A stretch of DNA of 64,000 nt from Mimachlamys varia (GCA_947623455.1 OX392542.1:9183625-9247624); one strand, 5' to 3'. Positions 28,006 through 40,800 are shown, counted from the stretch's first letter. Notes: generated by a model from the letters alone, not told the origin. Numbers and translations are program-made.

Positions 28006-29580
28006 GAAACAAAATCGAATACCGAAGTGTCAACAAAAACCATAACCTGAACTCACAATCGATTAAATTAGGAACAAAATATGAACAAATGAAGATTTTT
28101 ACACAGGGGCCATTAAAACAAGATAATAAGAACAGGTGTTCTGCAAGAGTTAGCGTCTTCATCAACGACACCGCCATGTAAAGTTTGGTCACATCAAAGT
28201 CAATGTCGCATCCTTAAAGTCAGATCTGGGATATTTTTTTCAATCACAAGAAGAATGCATTCTAATAGCGTGTCACTAGGTCACAGCATATTTAAAATCG
28301 TCAACTTTCAAATCATACACGGATACATATTTCCCAGATCAAAATGGCCACCATGCCCATGGTCGTCATTGGCTTAATAAAAAAATCAGAGAATACCAAA
28401 GCGTCAACAAAACCATAATCTGAACTCAAAATATAACACTTGGAGGCAAAATATGAACATAGGAAAGATTTCCATGGAATCCCTCTTGCGACACACGCCA
28501 TGTAAATCTAGGTCAAATCGAAGTTAATTTCATGGCCTCAAAGTGAGAACTGAGGCATAATTCTAAGTCACAAAAAGCAGGCATATTAAAAAAAGTCCAT
28601 CTTCATATTATGCAAGGATGTAGAATATTTCTCCATTAGACCAAGATGGCGACCATCAAACTTGCCATAGTCTTCATCAACCTGTATCTCTCGAATCCCT
28701 GTGCCGTAAGTTTGTTCCTTAGCAGCCGACATCTATCGCGAAAATCTAGAGAGTCAACTGCGACATGTAAAAAAACATAGGACAGAGAATCAGGCATATT
28801 ACTATCAAGAAAGGGAAAGTTCACGGTCGGAAAATGGAAATCGTCGAGATTATGATATTGCTTGGTAGTAAGCTGCCCGTGTCGGTCATAGTTTAAGTAT
28901 AGAGTAAGAAGGTGATGTAGGAGAGTATGTTGTGTCCTTAATCTCAAGTTCTGTAGGTTATATGCGATCGACTATGTCAGCAAACTTTTCGTTGTTTATA
29001 GACAACACATTGTCGATTTGGCAATGTTTGTGTTACCCGTCCTAATAAGCCCATTTACAAATTTACAATAAAAGCATGATCTCCGCCAGTCCTGGTGCTT
29101 TGTATAATGTGAAAGAGCATATCCTTTTCCAGTCGTTATTTTTTTGTATTTTGAGAGAATCTGTCCTCCTTCAGTCGTGATTTTAAAATATGTTCTTTAT
29201 GCGAAAAAGAAAATCAGAGGATACCGAATTTTCAATAAAACCATAACCCGAATTCAGAATCGATTAAGGAACAAAATATGAACAAGTTGAAGTTTTACAC
29301 AGAAACTTTTTTAGAATACAACAAATAGACCATGTGTTTCGGAAGGACAAGCGTCTCCTGTTTCTTCTGCCAACCTCCTGTCAATCTAGGTCACATCCAA
29401 GTTAATGTAACGTCCTCAAAGTGAGACATGGGGTTTTATTTTCAATTATATCAAACAGAAATACTATTGAGCATTTCAAAACTTACCACCGCCTTAATTT
29501 CATTTCAAACAAGGTTACAGCATATTTCTCAGTGAGACCAAGATAGCGACCATGACACTTGCCCATACTCTTGAACATCA
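28006..29580 (+). repeat. three diverged ~300-370-bp direct repeats
   Basis: Blocks 'aat(c)agag(a)ataccaaagcgtcaac', 'aacaaaatatgaacaa', 'tctaggtcacatc.aagttaatg', 'cctcaaagtgagaac' and 'aagatggcgaccat' recur in order from about 28008, 28383 and 29212. Part of this is also inverted at 27560-27610. No coding capacity recognised. Confidence 0.65.
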
Positions 29581-29589
29581 ACCTTAATC

Positions 29590-32500
29590 AGGTTCTCCTC
29601 CAGTCCTGTCTTTGTGTTCTGTATGGGCGCATCAAATTATATTTTCTGATTAGTCGTCCATGACTTCGTGTTCTGAACAAGAGAATGTTTTCATCCAGTC
29701 ATGACTTCATTTTGGGTACGAGGCATGTTTCTCAAACATGTGTTTTCCCGTCGTCATTTCATGTAATTCAAGAGAATTCTGCAGTCGTGGTTCTTTTTAT
29801 TCTGTTTGGGAGCATCTTCCCCGCCATCCTCGTGGGTTTGAAGTATGTAAAACAGCATGTTTTTTCTGTTCTTACTTTGTGTACTTCAAGAGAATATGTT
29901 CTCCCCCATTGGTGTCCTGTCCTGTGTCCTGTATGAGAGCATGTTTCCCCCCAGTAGTACCTTCGTGTTCTGTGTGAGAGCACGTTCTCCCCCAGTAGTG
30001 ACTTCGTGTTCTGTGTGAAAGCACGTTCTCCCCCGGTAGTGACTTCGTGTTCTGTGTGAGAGCACGTTCTCCCCCAGTAGTGACTTCGTGTTCTGTATGA
30101 GAGCACGTTCTCCCCCAGTAGTGACTCCGTGTTCTGTGTGAGAGCACGTTCCCCCCCAGTAGTGACTCCGTGTTCTGCGTGAGAGCACGTTCTCCCCCGG
30201 TAGTGACTCCGTGTTCTGTGTGAGAGCACGTTCTCCCCCGGTAGTGACTTCGTGTTCTGTGTGGAGCACGTTCTCCCCCAGTAGTGACTCCGTGTTCTGT
30301 GTGAGAGCACGTTCTCCCCAGTAGTGACTCCGTGTTCTGAGTGAGAGCACGTTCTCCCCCAGTAGTGACTCCGTGTTCTGTGTGAGAGCACGTTCTCCCC
30401 AGTAGTGACTCCGTGTTCTGTGTGAGAGCACGTTCTCCCCAGTAGTGACTCCGTGTTCTGTGTGAGAGCACGTTCTCCCACAGTAGTGCCTCCGTGTTCT
30501 GTGTGAGAGCACGTTCTCCCCTGGTAGTGACTCCGTGTTCTGTGTGAGAGCACGTTCTCCCCAGTAGTGACTCCGTGTTCTGTATGAGAGCACGTTCTTC
30601 CCCGGTAGTGACTTCGTGTTCTGTGTGAGAGCACGTTATCCCCCGGTAGTGACTCCGTGTTCTGTGTGAGAGCACGTTATCCCCCTGTAGTGACTCCGTG
30701 TTCTGTGTGAGAGAACGTTCTCCTCAGTAGTGACTCCGTGTTCTGTATGAGAGCACGTTCTCCCCCAGTAGTGACTTCGTGTTCAATGTGAGAGCACGTT
30801 CTCCCCCGGTAGTGACTCCGTGTTCTGTGTGAGAGCACGTTATCCCCCTGTAGTGACTCCGTGTTCTGTGTGAGAAAACGTTCTCCTCAGTAATGACTTC
30901 GTGTTCTGTGTGAGAGCACGTTCTCCCCCGGTAGTGACTCCGTGTTCTGTATGAGAGCACGTTCTCCCCCGGTAGTGACTTCGTGTTCTATATGAGAGCA
31001 CGTTCTTCCCCGGTAGTGACTTCGTGTTCTGTGTGAGAGCACGTTATCCCCCGGTAGTGACTCCGTGTTCTGTGTGAGAGCACGTTATCCCCCTGTAGTG
31101 ACTCCGTGTTCTGTGTGAGAGAACGTTCTCCTCAGTAGTGACTCCGTGTTCTGTATGAGAGCACGTTTTCCCCCGGTAGTGACTTCGTGTTCAATGTGAG
31201 AGCACGTTCTCCCCCGTTAGTGACTCCGTGTTCTGTGTGAGAGCACGTTATCCCCAGTAGTGACTCCGTGTTCTGTGTGAGAGCACGTTCTCCCCCGGTA
31301 GTGACTTCGTGTTCTGTATGAGAGAACGTTCTCCCCCAGTAGTGACTCCGTGTTCTGTGTGAGAGCACGTTATCCCCCAGTAGTGACTTCGTGTTCTGTG
31401 TGAGAGCACGTTCTCCCCCGGCAGTGACTTAGTGTTCTGTGTGAGAGCACGTCCTCCCCCAGTAGTGACATCGTGTTCTGTGTGAGAGCACGTTCTCCCC
31501 CGGTAGTGACTTCGTGTTCTGTGTGAGAGCACGTTATCCCCCAGTAGTGACTCCGTGTTCTGTGTGAGAGCAAGTTCTCCCCCAGTAGTGACTTCGTGTT
31601 CTGTATGATTGCACGTTCTCCCCCGGTAGTGACTTCGTGTTCTGTGTGAGAGCACGTTCTCCCCCAGTAGTGACTCCATGTTCTGTGTGAGAGCACGTTC
31701 TCCCCCAGTAGTGACTCCGTGTTCTGTGTGAGAGCACGTTCTCCCCCGGTAGTGACTCCGTGTTCTATATGAGAGCACGTTCTCCCCCGGTAGTGACTCC
31801 GTGTTCTGTATGAGAGCACGTTCTCCCCCCCCCCCCTCCCCCGTAGTGACTTCGTGTTCTGTGTGAGAGCACGTTCTCCTCCAGTAGTGACTTCGTGTTC
31901 TGTATGAAAGCACGTTCCCCCCGGTAGTGACTCCGTGTTCTGTGTGAGAGCACGTTCTCCCCCGGTAGTGACTTCGTGTTCTGTGTGAGAGAACGTTCTC
32001 CCCAGTAGTGACTTCGTGTTCTATGTGAGAGCACGTTCTCCCCCGGTAGTGACTTCGTGTTCTGTGTGAGAGCACGTTCTCCCCCGGTAGTGACTCCGTG
32101 TTCTGTGTGAGAGCACGTCCTCCCCGGTAGTGACTCCGTGTTCTGTGTGAGAGCATGTTCTTCCCCTGGTAGTGACTTCGTGTTCTGTGTGAGAGCACGT
32201 TCTCCCCAGTAGTGACTCCGTGTTCTGTGTGGAGCACCTTCTCCCCCAGTAGTGACCCCGTGTTCTGTGTGAGAGCACGTTCTCCCCCGGTAGTGACTTC
32301 GTGTTCTGTGTGAGAGAACGTTCTCCCCAGTAGTGACTTCGTGTTCTATGTGAGAGCACGTTCCCCCCGGTAGTGACTCCGTGTTCTGTGTGGAGCACCT
32401 TCTCCCCCAGTAGTGACCCCGTGTTCTGTGTGAGAGCACGTTCTCCCCCGGTAGTGACTTCGTGTTCTGTGTGAGAGAACGTTCTCCCCAGTAGTGACTT

Positions 32501-33110
32501 CGTGTTCTATGTGAGAGCACGTTCTCCCCCGGTAGTGACTTCGTGTTCTGTGTGAGAGCACGTTCTCCCCCGGTAGTGACTCCGTGTTCTGTGTGAGAGC
32601 ACGTCCTCCCCGGTAGTGACTCCGTGTTCTGTGTGAGAGCATGTTCTTCCCCTGGTAGTGACTTCGTGTTCTGTGTGAGAGCACGTTCTCCCCAGTAGTG
32701 ACTTCGTGTTCTGTGTGAGAGCACGTTCTCCCCCGGTAGTGACTTCGTGTTCTGTGTGAGAGCACGTTCTCCCCGGCAGTGACTTCGTGTTCTGTATGAG
32801 AGCACGTTCTCCCCCGGTAGTGACTTCGTGTTCTGTGTGAGAGCACGTTCTCCCTCGGTAGTGACTTCGTGTTCTTTGTGAGAGCACGTTATCCCCAGTA
32901 GTGACTCCGTGTTCTGTGTGAGAGCACGTTCTCCCCCAGTAGTGACTTCGTGTTCTATGTGCGAGCACGTTATCCCCGCAGTCGTGACTATTCGTTTGGG
33001 TACTATAAATAGAGCCCCGAATTTGTGCTCTTTAAGAGAGCGTGTTTCTTCCCAGACATAATCGACGTCGTGGTCTGTATGAGAACATATTTTGTAGTCC
33101 GGGCATTGTG
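29590..33110. repeat. 42-bp satellite array
   Basis: Unit cggtagtgacttcgtgttct + gtgtgagagcacgttctccccc, about 72 copies, nearly uniform from 29935 to 32985. Strongly decayed units lie on both edges (29590-29930, 32985-33110) and further left (27760-27990, 29080-29190). Because 42 nt is 14 codons with no stop, the reverse strand shows overlapping open frames up to 346 codons; these are artefacts. Confidence 0.95.
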
Positions 33111-33119
33111 TTTTTATTG

Positions 33120-34050
33120 AAGGGATTTAATTCCACTTAATTTGGTTTGTTGGTCACTAAATAACCTTCTCATTTGAATAAAGAGAGTTCAAATGCCTTA
33201 CAAACAAGTAAAATGTCACTAGCGAATTCCTTTGTCCTAGTAGTTCAAGAGCAATGATGGCGAGATTAAATAGTGTGTTGCCTGCTTCGCAAGCTTTGTT
33301 TTATCCGAATCGTCCAAATATGTCAAGGTTTCTTTATTAATTGCTCAGTTGGTCCGTCTGCTCCTATTTGTGTACCTCCGGTGGTGGTAAAATATTGTAA
33401 ATTAATTATGCTTTATCGGTAAGTCAAAAATTGAACTGCATTAGAAGAATTGGCTTTACACCAGATTTAAGAGATGTTTCGTGTTGCAGAAAGTCAATGT
33501 AGCCACGGAAAAAATGTACGAGTATCTGGCTTCAAGTGATACAAATAGTATTTTACTAACCAAATATGTTTCCTTTGTCCAGTTAATCAAAAATATCCTG
33601 ATCTTGTGGTTGCAATTTTCTGAAAAACGTTTTCAGATTTTTCAACAAACAAACTAAAGGGCTGTGGTACAAGAGTTTCGTTGTAACATGTTAAGATTTT
33701 GTTAGATTTTGTTCTTCTGGACGAGTTCGTCAAGGGTTTCTACGATATTCGCTTGAATTGTCTTTCTTTGCCGGTCAATGATTCAAGTTCCAGTTGTCTT
33801 ATTGTAACGGTTTTACTTGGCCATATATATACACAGCGTCTAAACTCAGTTCTTGGCTTTTATACACACTGGTCCATGGCGTTTCCCTTTCCAAATTACC
33901 AGTACTGTTTCAGTTGCTGTTTTGCTTTTCATACAATTCATCCTGCATATACCTGTCACTTTGGTCAAAGACTCATACATTGAAAATCTGCTACTGAAGT
34001 TACCTCGTACATGAACATATTCAATAGCAGTCTTACTTTCATGGACACCC
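33120..34050. other. intergenic, no gene seen
   Basis: AT-rich sequence without repeats I can recognise. Open frames of 67-94 codons lack motifs. Confidence 0.5.
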
Positions 34051-34059
34051 CCGATAAAC

Positions 34060-34495
34060 AAGGGTTACGCTCGCCTACGCTCTCTCAACCCCTGGAATAT
34101 GTCATGGCAAAACTGAAGGCTCTGTGTGCGCCACCTTTTTGATAAGGCAAAGAGACTAGCTCGACCCTTTGATGTACATCAAAAGAGTCTCGTCGTCACA
34201 TAACGGTAGCAATTGAAAGGCTTTGAAGTCGGTCACGGTTCCTTTGTAATCTTCAAAAGACAGGTATCAGCCTATCGATTGGACAGGTTTTGTTTTTACC
34301 TGAGCGTGCCTTCAGTTTTGCAATGACATATTCCAGGGGTGGAGAGAGCGTTGGCGATCATAGCCCCTGGATATCGAGGATGGTTAGGAGTGTAGAGAGC
34401 GTAGGGGAGCGTAATCTCTGGATATCGAGGATGGTATCAGGGGTGTAGAGAGCGAAGGCGATCGTAACCCCTGGATATCGAGGATGTCAGCACCC
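34060..34495. mobile_element. palindromic MITE-like element, family P, copy 1
   Basis: Left arm acgctctctcaacccctggaat + atgtcatggcaaaactgaagg; right arm ccttcagttttgcaatgaca + tattccaggggtggagagagcgt (about 34295-34350). A central tgatgtacatca palindrome lies at 34169-34181. To the right, cccctggatatcgaggatg + gtgtagagagcg is repeated three times (34365-34490). Related element at 44236-44520. Confidence 0.7.
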
Positions 34496-34499
34496 CTGT

Positions 34500-34925
34500 A
34501 ATATGGCTAGTGTCTTTGTTTTGGTATAGGATAATATCTGACAAATTACAAGACTGATACCACTTATTTGCAGACTCGAGGAACCCGATTTTGTTTGTGT
34601 AGATCAGAAGTAGCCTCCTTGTCTCATCCACAAGATTCATACTGAACCTTCCATTCTTCTAAGACATATTCCAGATTGTGCATGGAGCAAATGTGAGTGT
34701 AATCCCTGGATATTGAGGATGGGTTTGCTGAAGTTTGGTGCACAGCTTGCAATTTCCACCTGCATGCTTTCCAAATGAGAGTAGGGCCATATAGGGAAAT
34801 TCTGGTAAACGGTTAAAGTCCTTCTCCTTCAGCTCGATTTGGATGGGTTTAGCTTTTCAAAAGAGACCTGGGGCCTTGGGAGAGTGGACTGAATTTCATA
34901 GAATGGTGCTTATTGTTCAAAGATT
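34500..34925. other. intergenic, no gene seen
   Basis: Contains one more stray 'ctggatattgaggatgg' fragment near 34704. Otherwise nothing recognised. Confidence 0.45.
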
Positions 34926-34928
34926 TTT

Positions 34929-35313
34929 TTGGCCAAGTGGTTAAGGTGCCCAAACATTTTACCACTTGCCCTCCACCTCTGTGCCGCAGTGGCCGAGTGG
35001 TTAAGGTGTCCCAACATTCTACCACTAGCAATCCACCTCTGTGCCGCGGTGTCCGAGTGGTTAAGGTGTCCCAACATTCTACCACTAGCAGCAATCCACC
35101 TCTGTGCCGCAGTGGCCGGGTGGTTAAGGTGTCCCAACATTCTATCACTAGCCCTCCACCTCTGGGTTACGAGTTCGAATTCCAAATGGAGCAGTTGCAA
35201 GACACTGACCGTAGGTCGGTGTTTTTTTCCGGCTTTTCCGGCTTTCCTTCACCTCCGAAACCTGGCACGTCGTTAAATGACCCTGGCTGTTAATAGGACG
35301 TTAAACAAAATTA
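34929..35313 (+). mobile_element. tRNA-derived SINE with four tandem tRNA-like heads
   Basis: Head copies with the A-box-like tggccgagtggttaagg occur near 34929, 34989, 35049 and 35112 (spacing 60, 60, 63). Only the last is followed by a B-box-like gagttcgaattcc (35170-35182). Then a body with ccggctttccttcacctccg and a 3' tail taataggacgttaaacaaaa. The head resembles tRNA-Ser/Leu; the tail resembles molluscan V-SINE-type elements such as RUDI (from memory). Not a functional tRNA gene. Confidence 0.8.
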
Positions 35314-35324
35314 TTCATAAAAAC

Positions 35325-37402
35325 CACGGAATTAGATTAGATATACCAACCGCTCCAAGAAAATAGGGGTACCAAGTTATATGATAGCCAACGATTCGAA
35401 TACCTATATTTTTGGAGGCCGGAGGAGGGGGCAGTTGTATATCAACTTATGATGTAAGTCGAAATGGAATTCAATTCATATGTTAGATATAGATCTACAT
35501 ACAATTTCAATTATGAAATCGGAGTTATATAAATATGTTTATCTTCTATATATATATACATCTGAAATCTTTATGTTATTTAAAGGCAATGTTTTTAGTC
35601 CAGTCAATTAATGATTTAACCTCGAACTAATTGCAACAGAATTTATTCTTTTATTTTTATGTTGATGAGCATCATACCAGTATAACAGAAAAAAGTCCCA
35701 GAAAATCCCAATGGAGGAAAGTATTGGGTTTTCTTTTGCTTTCTAAAGGATCAGGAAAATTAAGAAAAACACATGTATAACCATATTTGAGATCTAATAT
35801 CTACCTCATTTGTAACACTGGGCATATTGATTTAACAGTACAGAACCAACTCATATAGAAAACAGAAACGTCAAAATCTCCCACTCAAGGTATTGTATTG
35901 AAGAAAAATGAAGTGTCAATATGGCCGAAAAGCATTTTTCACAGGACTATTTTGGCTTTTGTTGTCTTTTCAAATGAAGAGAATAATATTAATTAACATC
36001 AGTATCAATATCAGGCTTTATTTAATTTCTTAAAATATGATTTTCAATTTGATTTACTCAGTGACCAATGGTACATTCACATAGGGAAAAAATTATTAAT
36101 CATTAAATCTTGCAAATTGTGCTAAATTGATGATAATTTGATGTCCAAATAGAACAATCTTCCTATTTCTGAAGCATATAATTTGAATAATGACAAGCAA
36201 ATGAATTGAAGCATCTGATATATATTCATGTGTGAACACCACTTACTGCTAAAACTAATTTTGGTATGATGAGTTTACAAATGTGGCCAAAAACAAAAGA
36301 TTTGTTTGAATACAAAATACTACTACAACATTAATTCCATTAAGCCAAAGGGGCATGTTATGGTAGTAACTCCTACCAAAAGTGTTGGCAATCGTACCTA
36401 ACATAAAAATATACACTGATTTTCGTTGTTCAAAATCATGAACTTAGCCATTTTTAGCAGCTCAATCAAAATTGCACGAAATGAGGAATTGATCAACCTG
36501 AATTGGTTCACTTTTTCTAGAAGTCTTCACCAAGATGACATTTCTGTTAAGAAAATTATGCATAGAAAATAATTTGATGAGCTTTAAGCATGGTCTTTTG
36601 ATGTTATCTAAATACAAGTTACATAAATCGAGACGTTGTTCAATTTGACCTTCGAATAGCTCCAAATCAGGGCATTATGAATGAAAACAAAATATCTTAT
36701 ATAAAATTATGAATTACAGTTTACCCAATACAATGCAATTAAACTAAGCTTGTGAATTGATATTTATCTTGATTATTAGTATTTCTTTTACTAAAAATGA
36801 CAAACGAGGCCATTATCGTCGTGTTAAAAATTAATACACCGTATTACCCATATTGACAGGTCAATATTCCATTGAACTCAATTAGACCATATTTTTTTAA
36901 CACAATTTTACAGTAGTTTGGTTGGTCTTGTCATACTGTTAAATCCATATGTCAAGTGTTACAAATGGGGTAGATATTACACTTCAAATATGGTTAAGCG
37001 TGTGCTTTTCTGAACTTTCCTGATCCTTTAGAAGGCCAAAAACCCACTTTCCCCACTGGTGTTTTCTGGGACTATAGTTACCCACCATTCAAAAAATATA
37101 TAAATAAATTCTGTTGCAATTTTGTCACAATTAGGTCTATATTTTTGGCTAATTTGACTGGACTATTTGTTTCCATTTTTATGTAGGTTTAATATAAAAT
37201 TTAATCATAATTATAGATGGCTCTTAACAAGTCTGACAGGGATGTATAATCATGTACAATTGTACCAGAGACGTATAAAGCCAGGCCTTATATTATTTAA
37301 AGATCTATATACATGTAACTCTGATATCATAATTCGACTTCTTGTAACTTTCCTTTATATATATATTTGTATTTAAATACGGACTTAGAACTAATTTAAT
37401 TC
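35325..37402. mobile_element. 2.1-kb foldback repeat with long imperfect inverted arms
   Basis: Outer ends cacggaattagatta (35325) and ctaatttaattccgtg (ending 37402). Inner arms match best between 35590-35850 and 36930-37170, e.g. ctttctaaaggatcaggaaa against tttcctgatcctttagaagg. The ~1.1-kb middle is AT-rich and non-coding. No target duplication was seen. Lies immediately upstream of the VAMP promoter. Confidence 0.6.
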
Positions 37403-37609
37403 CGTGATTCAAGTTATACCCGGTAGATTCTATATGCTCCTTCATAATTAAAATTTAAAAAAAATTTTCAAACATAGAGTGTATATTCTAGACGTGTATA
37501 CGATTTCAAAATGATTTGGGCGTGAATTTCGCAACTTTTATCATTTACGTATTTAGCTTTTGTGTAAACCTCGATAAAATCACAGTTATTATATTACAAT
37601 TCTCATTCC

Positions 37610-37615
37610 CACGTG
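37610..37615. promoter_or_regulatory. CACGTG E-box upstream of VAMP
   Basis: Perfect palindromic E-box about 245 bp upstream of the end of VAMP exon 1. CLOCK:BMAL1 and other bHLH proteins bind this word; a single site can occur by chance. Confidence 0.4.
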
Positions 37616-37719
37616 CCTATTATTATATTATTTCATTCCAGATTTAGACATGATAAATAAATATTGATCACGCGCCGCATGCAAGAGTTCTGGTGATCCC
37701 GATTCAAGTTCCCGGATAA

Positions 37720-37727
37720 TGACGTCA
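37720..37727. promoter_or_regulatory. full CRE palindrome TGACGTCA
   Basis: Perfect 8-bp CREB/ATF site about 130 bp upstream of the exon 1 donor, in a position typical of core promoters. CREs are common in promoters of neuronal vesicle genes; function here is inferred. Confidence 0.55.
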
Positions 37728-37739
37728 ATTCTGCCTCAT

Positions 37740-37752
37740 CCGCCATATTTCC
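37740..37752. promoter_or_regulatory. YY1-like CCGCCATATTTCC near the start of transcription
   Basis: Reverse complement of the (A)ATGGCGG core that YY1-type factors bind close to start sites. It lies just upstream of the presumed VAMP exon 1. No TATA box is obvious. Confidence 0.4.
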
Positions 37753-37759
37753 TGTAAAT

Positions 37760-37856
37760 TTACATTTTTGCAGCCCGAATAGATCGGTTGCCGCTTAGTA
37801 GAAGGGAGAAACTTTCTGTTTGAGTTCAAAGCCTGTATACTATAAACAAACACAAT
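37760..37856 (+). CDS. VAMP: VAMP exon 1: 5' UTR plus first two bases of ATG
   Basis: Ends ...aaacacaAT with donor gtaagt at 37857. Joined to 41298 it makes ACAATG-TCTGCG, a good start context. The 5' boundary is uncertain and placed only by the CRE/YY1-like sites upstream. Confidence 0.75.
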
Positions 37857-40800
37857 GTAAGTATGCAATGTCGAGTTTATTTGCACTAAATTGGTCGATT
37901 GCACGGAATTAATTTATGTCAGAAACCAATGTTTATCGATTTCAAGATTTCTTGACATTTCATATCAAAGATGTAGAACTGTCAGTTTAGCGTATCTGTC
38001 AAAGAGAAGAGTTTATTAAATGTATCATATTCTACCAAAGAACAACCTATTTAGTGTATAGTCCCTACAGATATATCGCCATGACTATTCTCGCTCGGGG
38101 TTAGGCCTATAACACGTCAATAAAAATGTGACAGTTACGATACTGTGTACTAACATAAGAGGAAGAATACATGTTAACATGCAAACAACATTATATTGCA
38201 TGCGATACTATCCTTGGTGTGATACTCATGTAGTGATAATAAATATCCTAAAGTCGGAAATTACATACTCATAGAGGAAACACCCCCCCCCCCTTCCAGG
38301 CATAGCTGTCTTCCACCCACGCAGATATAATTATATACGGAGAGCCGGCTTTCTGATCACTGCAACAATACATGAACGTGGAATGAAATGCCGTTAATTT
38401 ATTTTCAATCATACAGTAGCTTTCTTGTTGAAGAATGCGTTGTTGAATTATTTTGATTTTGACCTTTATAGTAAACTATTAGTTATTGAATTCATTATAA
38501 TATGATTCAGGATACTGGTCAGGAATCTTGCTTGTAGACAGGTCTATGCATACAGGTCTGCATTGTAGATAAAGAAAGTGTACCGCAGAAGTATCTATAT
38601 TTTCTAATTGATCTGAAAACTTAGGTTAGCATATAATGTATAGGGAAAATGGATTTGTATTTATGATATACTGTATGGTCTTGTTAATTCATTGATGTCT
38701 GGCATGATCTATACACAAATCAAACTTTTGAATATCCTTCTTATGAGCAACCGTGGCTAAATATTGTATGCTTATTATTCATCATTGATTATTGAACTAA
38801 AGATTTTAGTTTACCGCTATACGCCTTAATACAGGAAGGTGTGTCCGAGTAGCTCCAAACAGCTTTTGACACTGTAGTTAAATTGTTAGAGACGTAAAAT
38901 CTTGCATTGCTACAAATATGTAAATATTATCATATGCCCGATTTTACCACCAACTGGAAAAACACTGACAAAAGAATGAAAGCTTCAAGCTGATTGTTCT
39001 AAATTTATGATAACACTTGATGATGTTGAAGTTATCAAAGTTCTTGGGTTCAGAAAAGTTTTATCAATATTTGGCAGCTGTTGCTATATACAGCCATTGC
39101 TATACTACATCTGGATTTGGCATGGGCCACTATTAAATTTGATGGGTGTGGCATTGTGGTATACATATGATATTGTAGTTAGCATAGTTTAAGGTTCCTA
39201 TATGTAACAGTTTAAATCCATATTTGTCACCACAGTTGAACCTTGTCAGCTCAAAGTTGGTAAAAATTCTAATGTAAGAGTTATTCAAGTATTCAGAATA
39301 AGTGAGAGGGTTTTACCTGCTTCAAATACTCTCATTTTCCATCATGAATAGGACCCCTAAAATTTGAACACCTAGTTCCCATGTTGGAGGACATCCAAAC
39401 TTCTCAAAATTTCGATGATCTATCAGACTAAAAACAACAATTTCTGAAAATATTCATTCATGACGACCCCAAATATTTATCTAGGGACTTCAATTTTCAA
39501 TCAAAAGTCTAAAAATCTCTCAAAGTCGGTCAATACTGGATGTAAAACCCTGAAGTGAGTTTGACATTTTTAGTGGGAAGTTTGATTGGGGAAAAGGGGA
39601 ACCAAATTCTGAGGGGAAACTATCCATAAACGGTAGTAAAAAAGGACTAGATTGACCCCTGGTTATGAACATGCAGTGGCCAAGTGGTTTAGGGGTCTGA
39701 CATTCTGCTACAACTGGCCCTCTACCACTTGATCACCTATGAGGGTAAGTTGCCTGCTACTTGACGTTGGTCAGTGGTTTTTCTCTGGGAACTATATGTT
39801 TCTCCCACCACTAAATTCTGCCACCTCTTCAAATGACCCAAAGCAAGCAAGTTGATCTATGGTTGTACATTTATATAATTTTTATATGGATTAGAAGTTC
39901 GATGATTTTCCTTTTTCTAAAATATATAATATCATGCCTGGTTATCAGTTCTAAATATATGCAGTATTATAAATAAAATTTAAAACCTTGAAAGATTAGA
40001 AAATTTTAGAGAATTATATTGAAAACTACAAAATATTTAAGTGAACTTAACCTTATTGTGTAGTTTTCAACATAATTTGCGAACAAGTGAACAGATGTAA
40101 ATTGAACTAAAAGTCATGTACATTTTGTTTATATGTACATGTATGTATTTGGCCTGAGGATTGAATGTATAGGTTTATGCCTGATTGATAGTAATAGATC
40201 TTGTCCTACATGTCCATGTGTATACACTACATGTATACATAATCTATAGATGTATCTATTGTACCATGCACGTTGTGGCTCATCTACTACCCATTTGTAA
40301 TAGTACTAATGCATCACATAATGACATGTACTGAGCTAGTTCAGACATTTGTACTTTTAAAGTTAGTACATGTACAATCTGATTAAAATACAGATCCTCA
40401 CTATTACTTTCATGTGTAGGATCTGACAGCGACTAGTAGAAGGTCATGTGCAGATGACCTTTGTATTCACCAATCAAATTGCTGCTTACCAGATTCTGAA
40501 AGTGAAAAGCTAATTTCGATTTGTTTCTACACTTACAGAGTAAAGTAGCGAGAAACCCGAACGACCGTATACAAAAATGGCGGCACCCAGCTCAGCGGAC
40601 TCTACGCCAAGGCGTGTGGTCTTTTTAGACATTATCAGTTTGATTAGTATTTTTTCGTTTGTCCAAAAAGAAATAACAATTGAAGGTAAAGAAATTATTA
40701 TAAAATATACTAATCAATTTTTAAATAACGCCCGGAATAATTTTCTCTTCTTCGCTTTGACCCCCGTCATTTTTTTCGTCTACCAAACACCGTTTACAAG

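Noticed and set aside
29768..32968. Overlapping reverse-strand open frames of up to 346 codons (HTEHEVTTGE-type repeats).
   Set aside because: They lie wholly in the 42-bp satellite; 42 is a multiple of 3 and the unit has no stop in several frames. No non-repeat domain, start context or splice pattern.
29935..32985. CRISPR array.
   Set aside because: Units are contiguous without unique spacers, and the genome is eukaryotic.
34980..35183. tRNA-Ser/Leu genes.
   Set aside because: A-box-like heads recur, but acceptor and anticodon stems are absent and only one B-box-like word exists; this is a SINE.
34913..35293. Open frames of 96-126 codons in several frames.
   Set aside because: They arise from the 60-63-bp repeated SINE heads.
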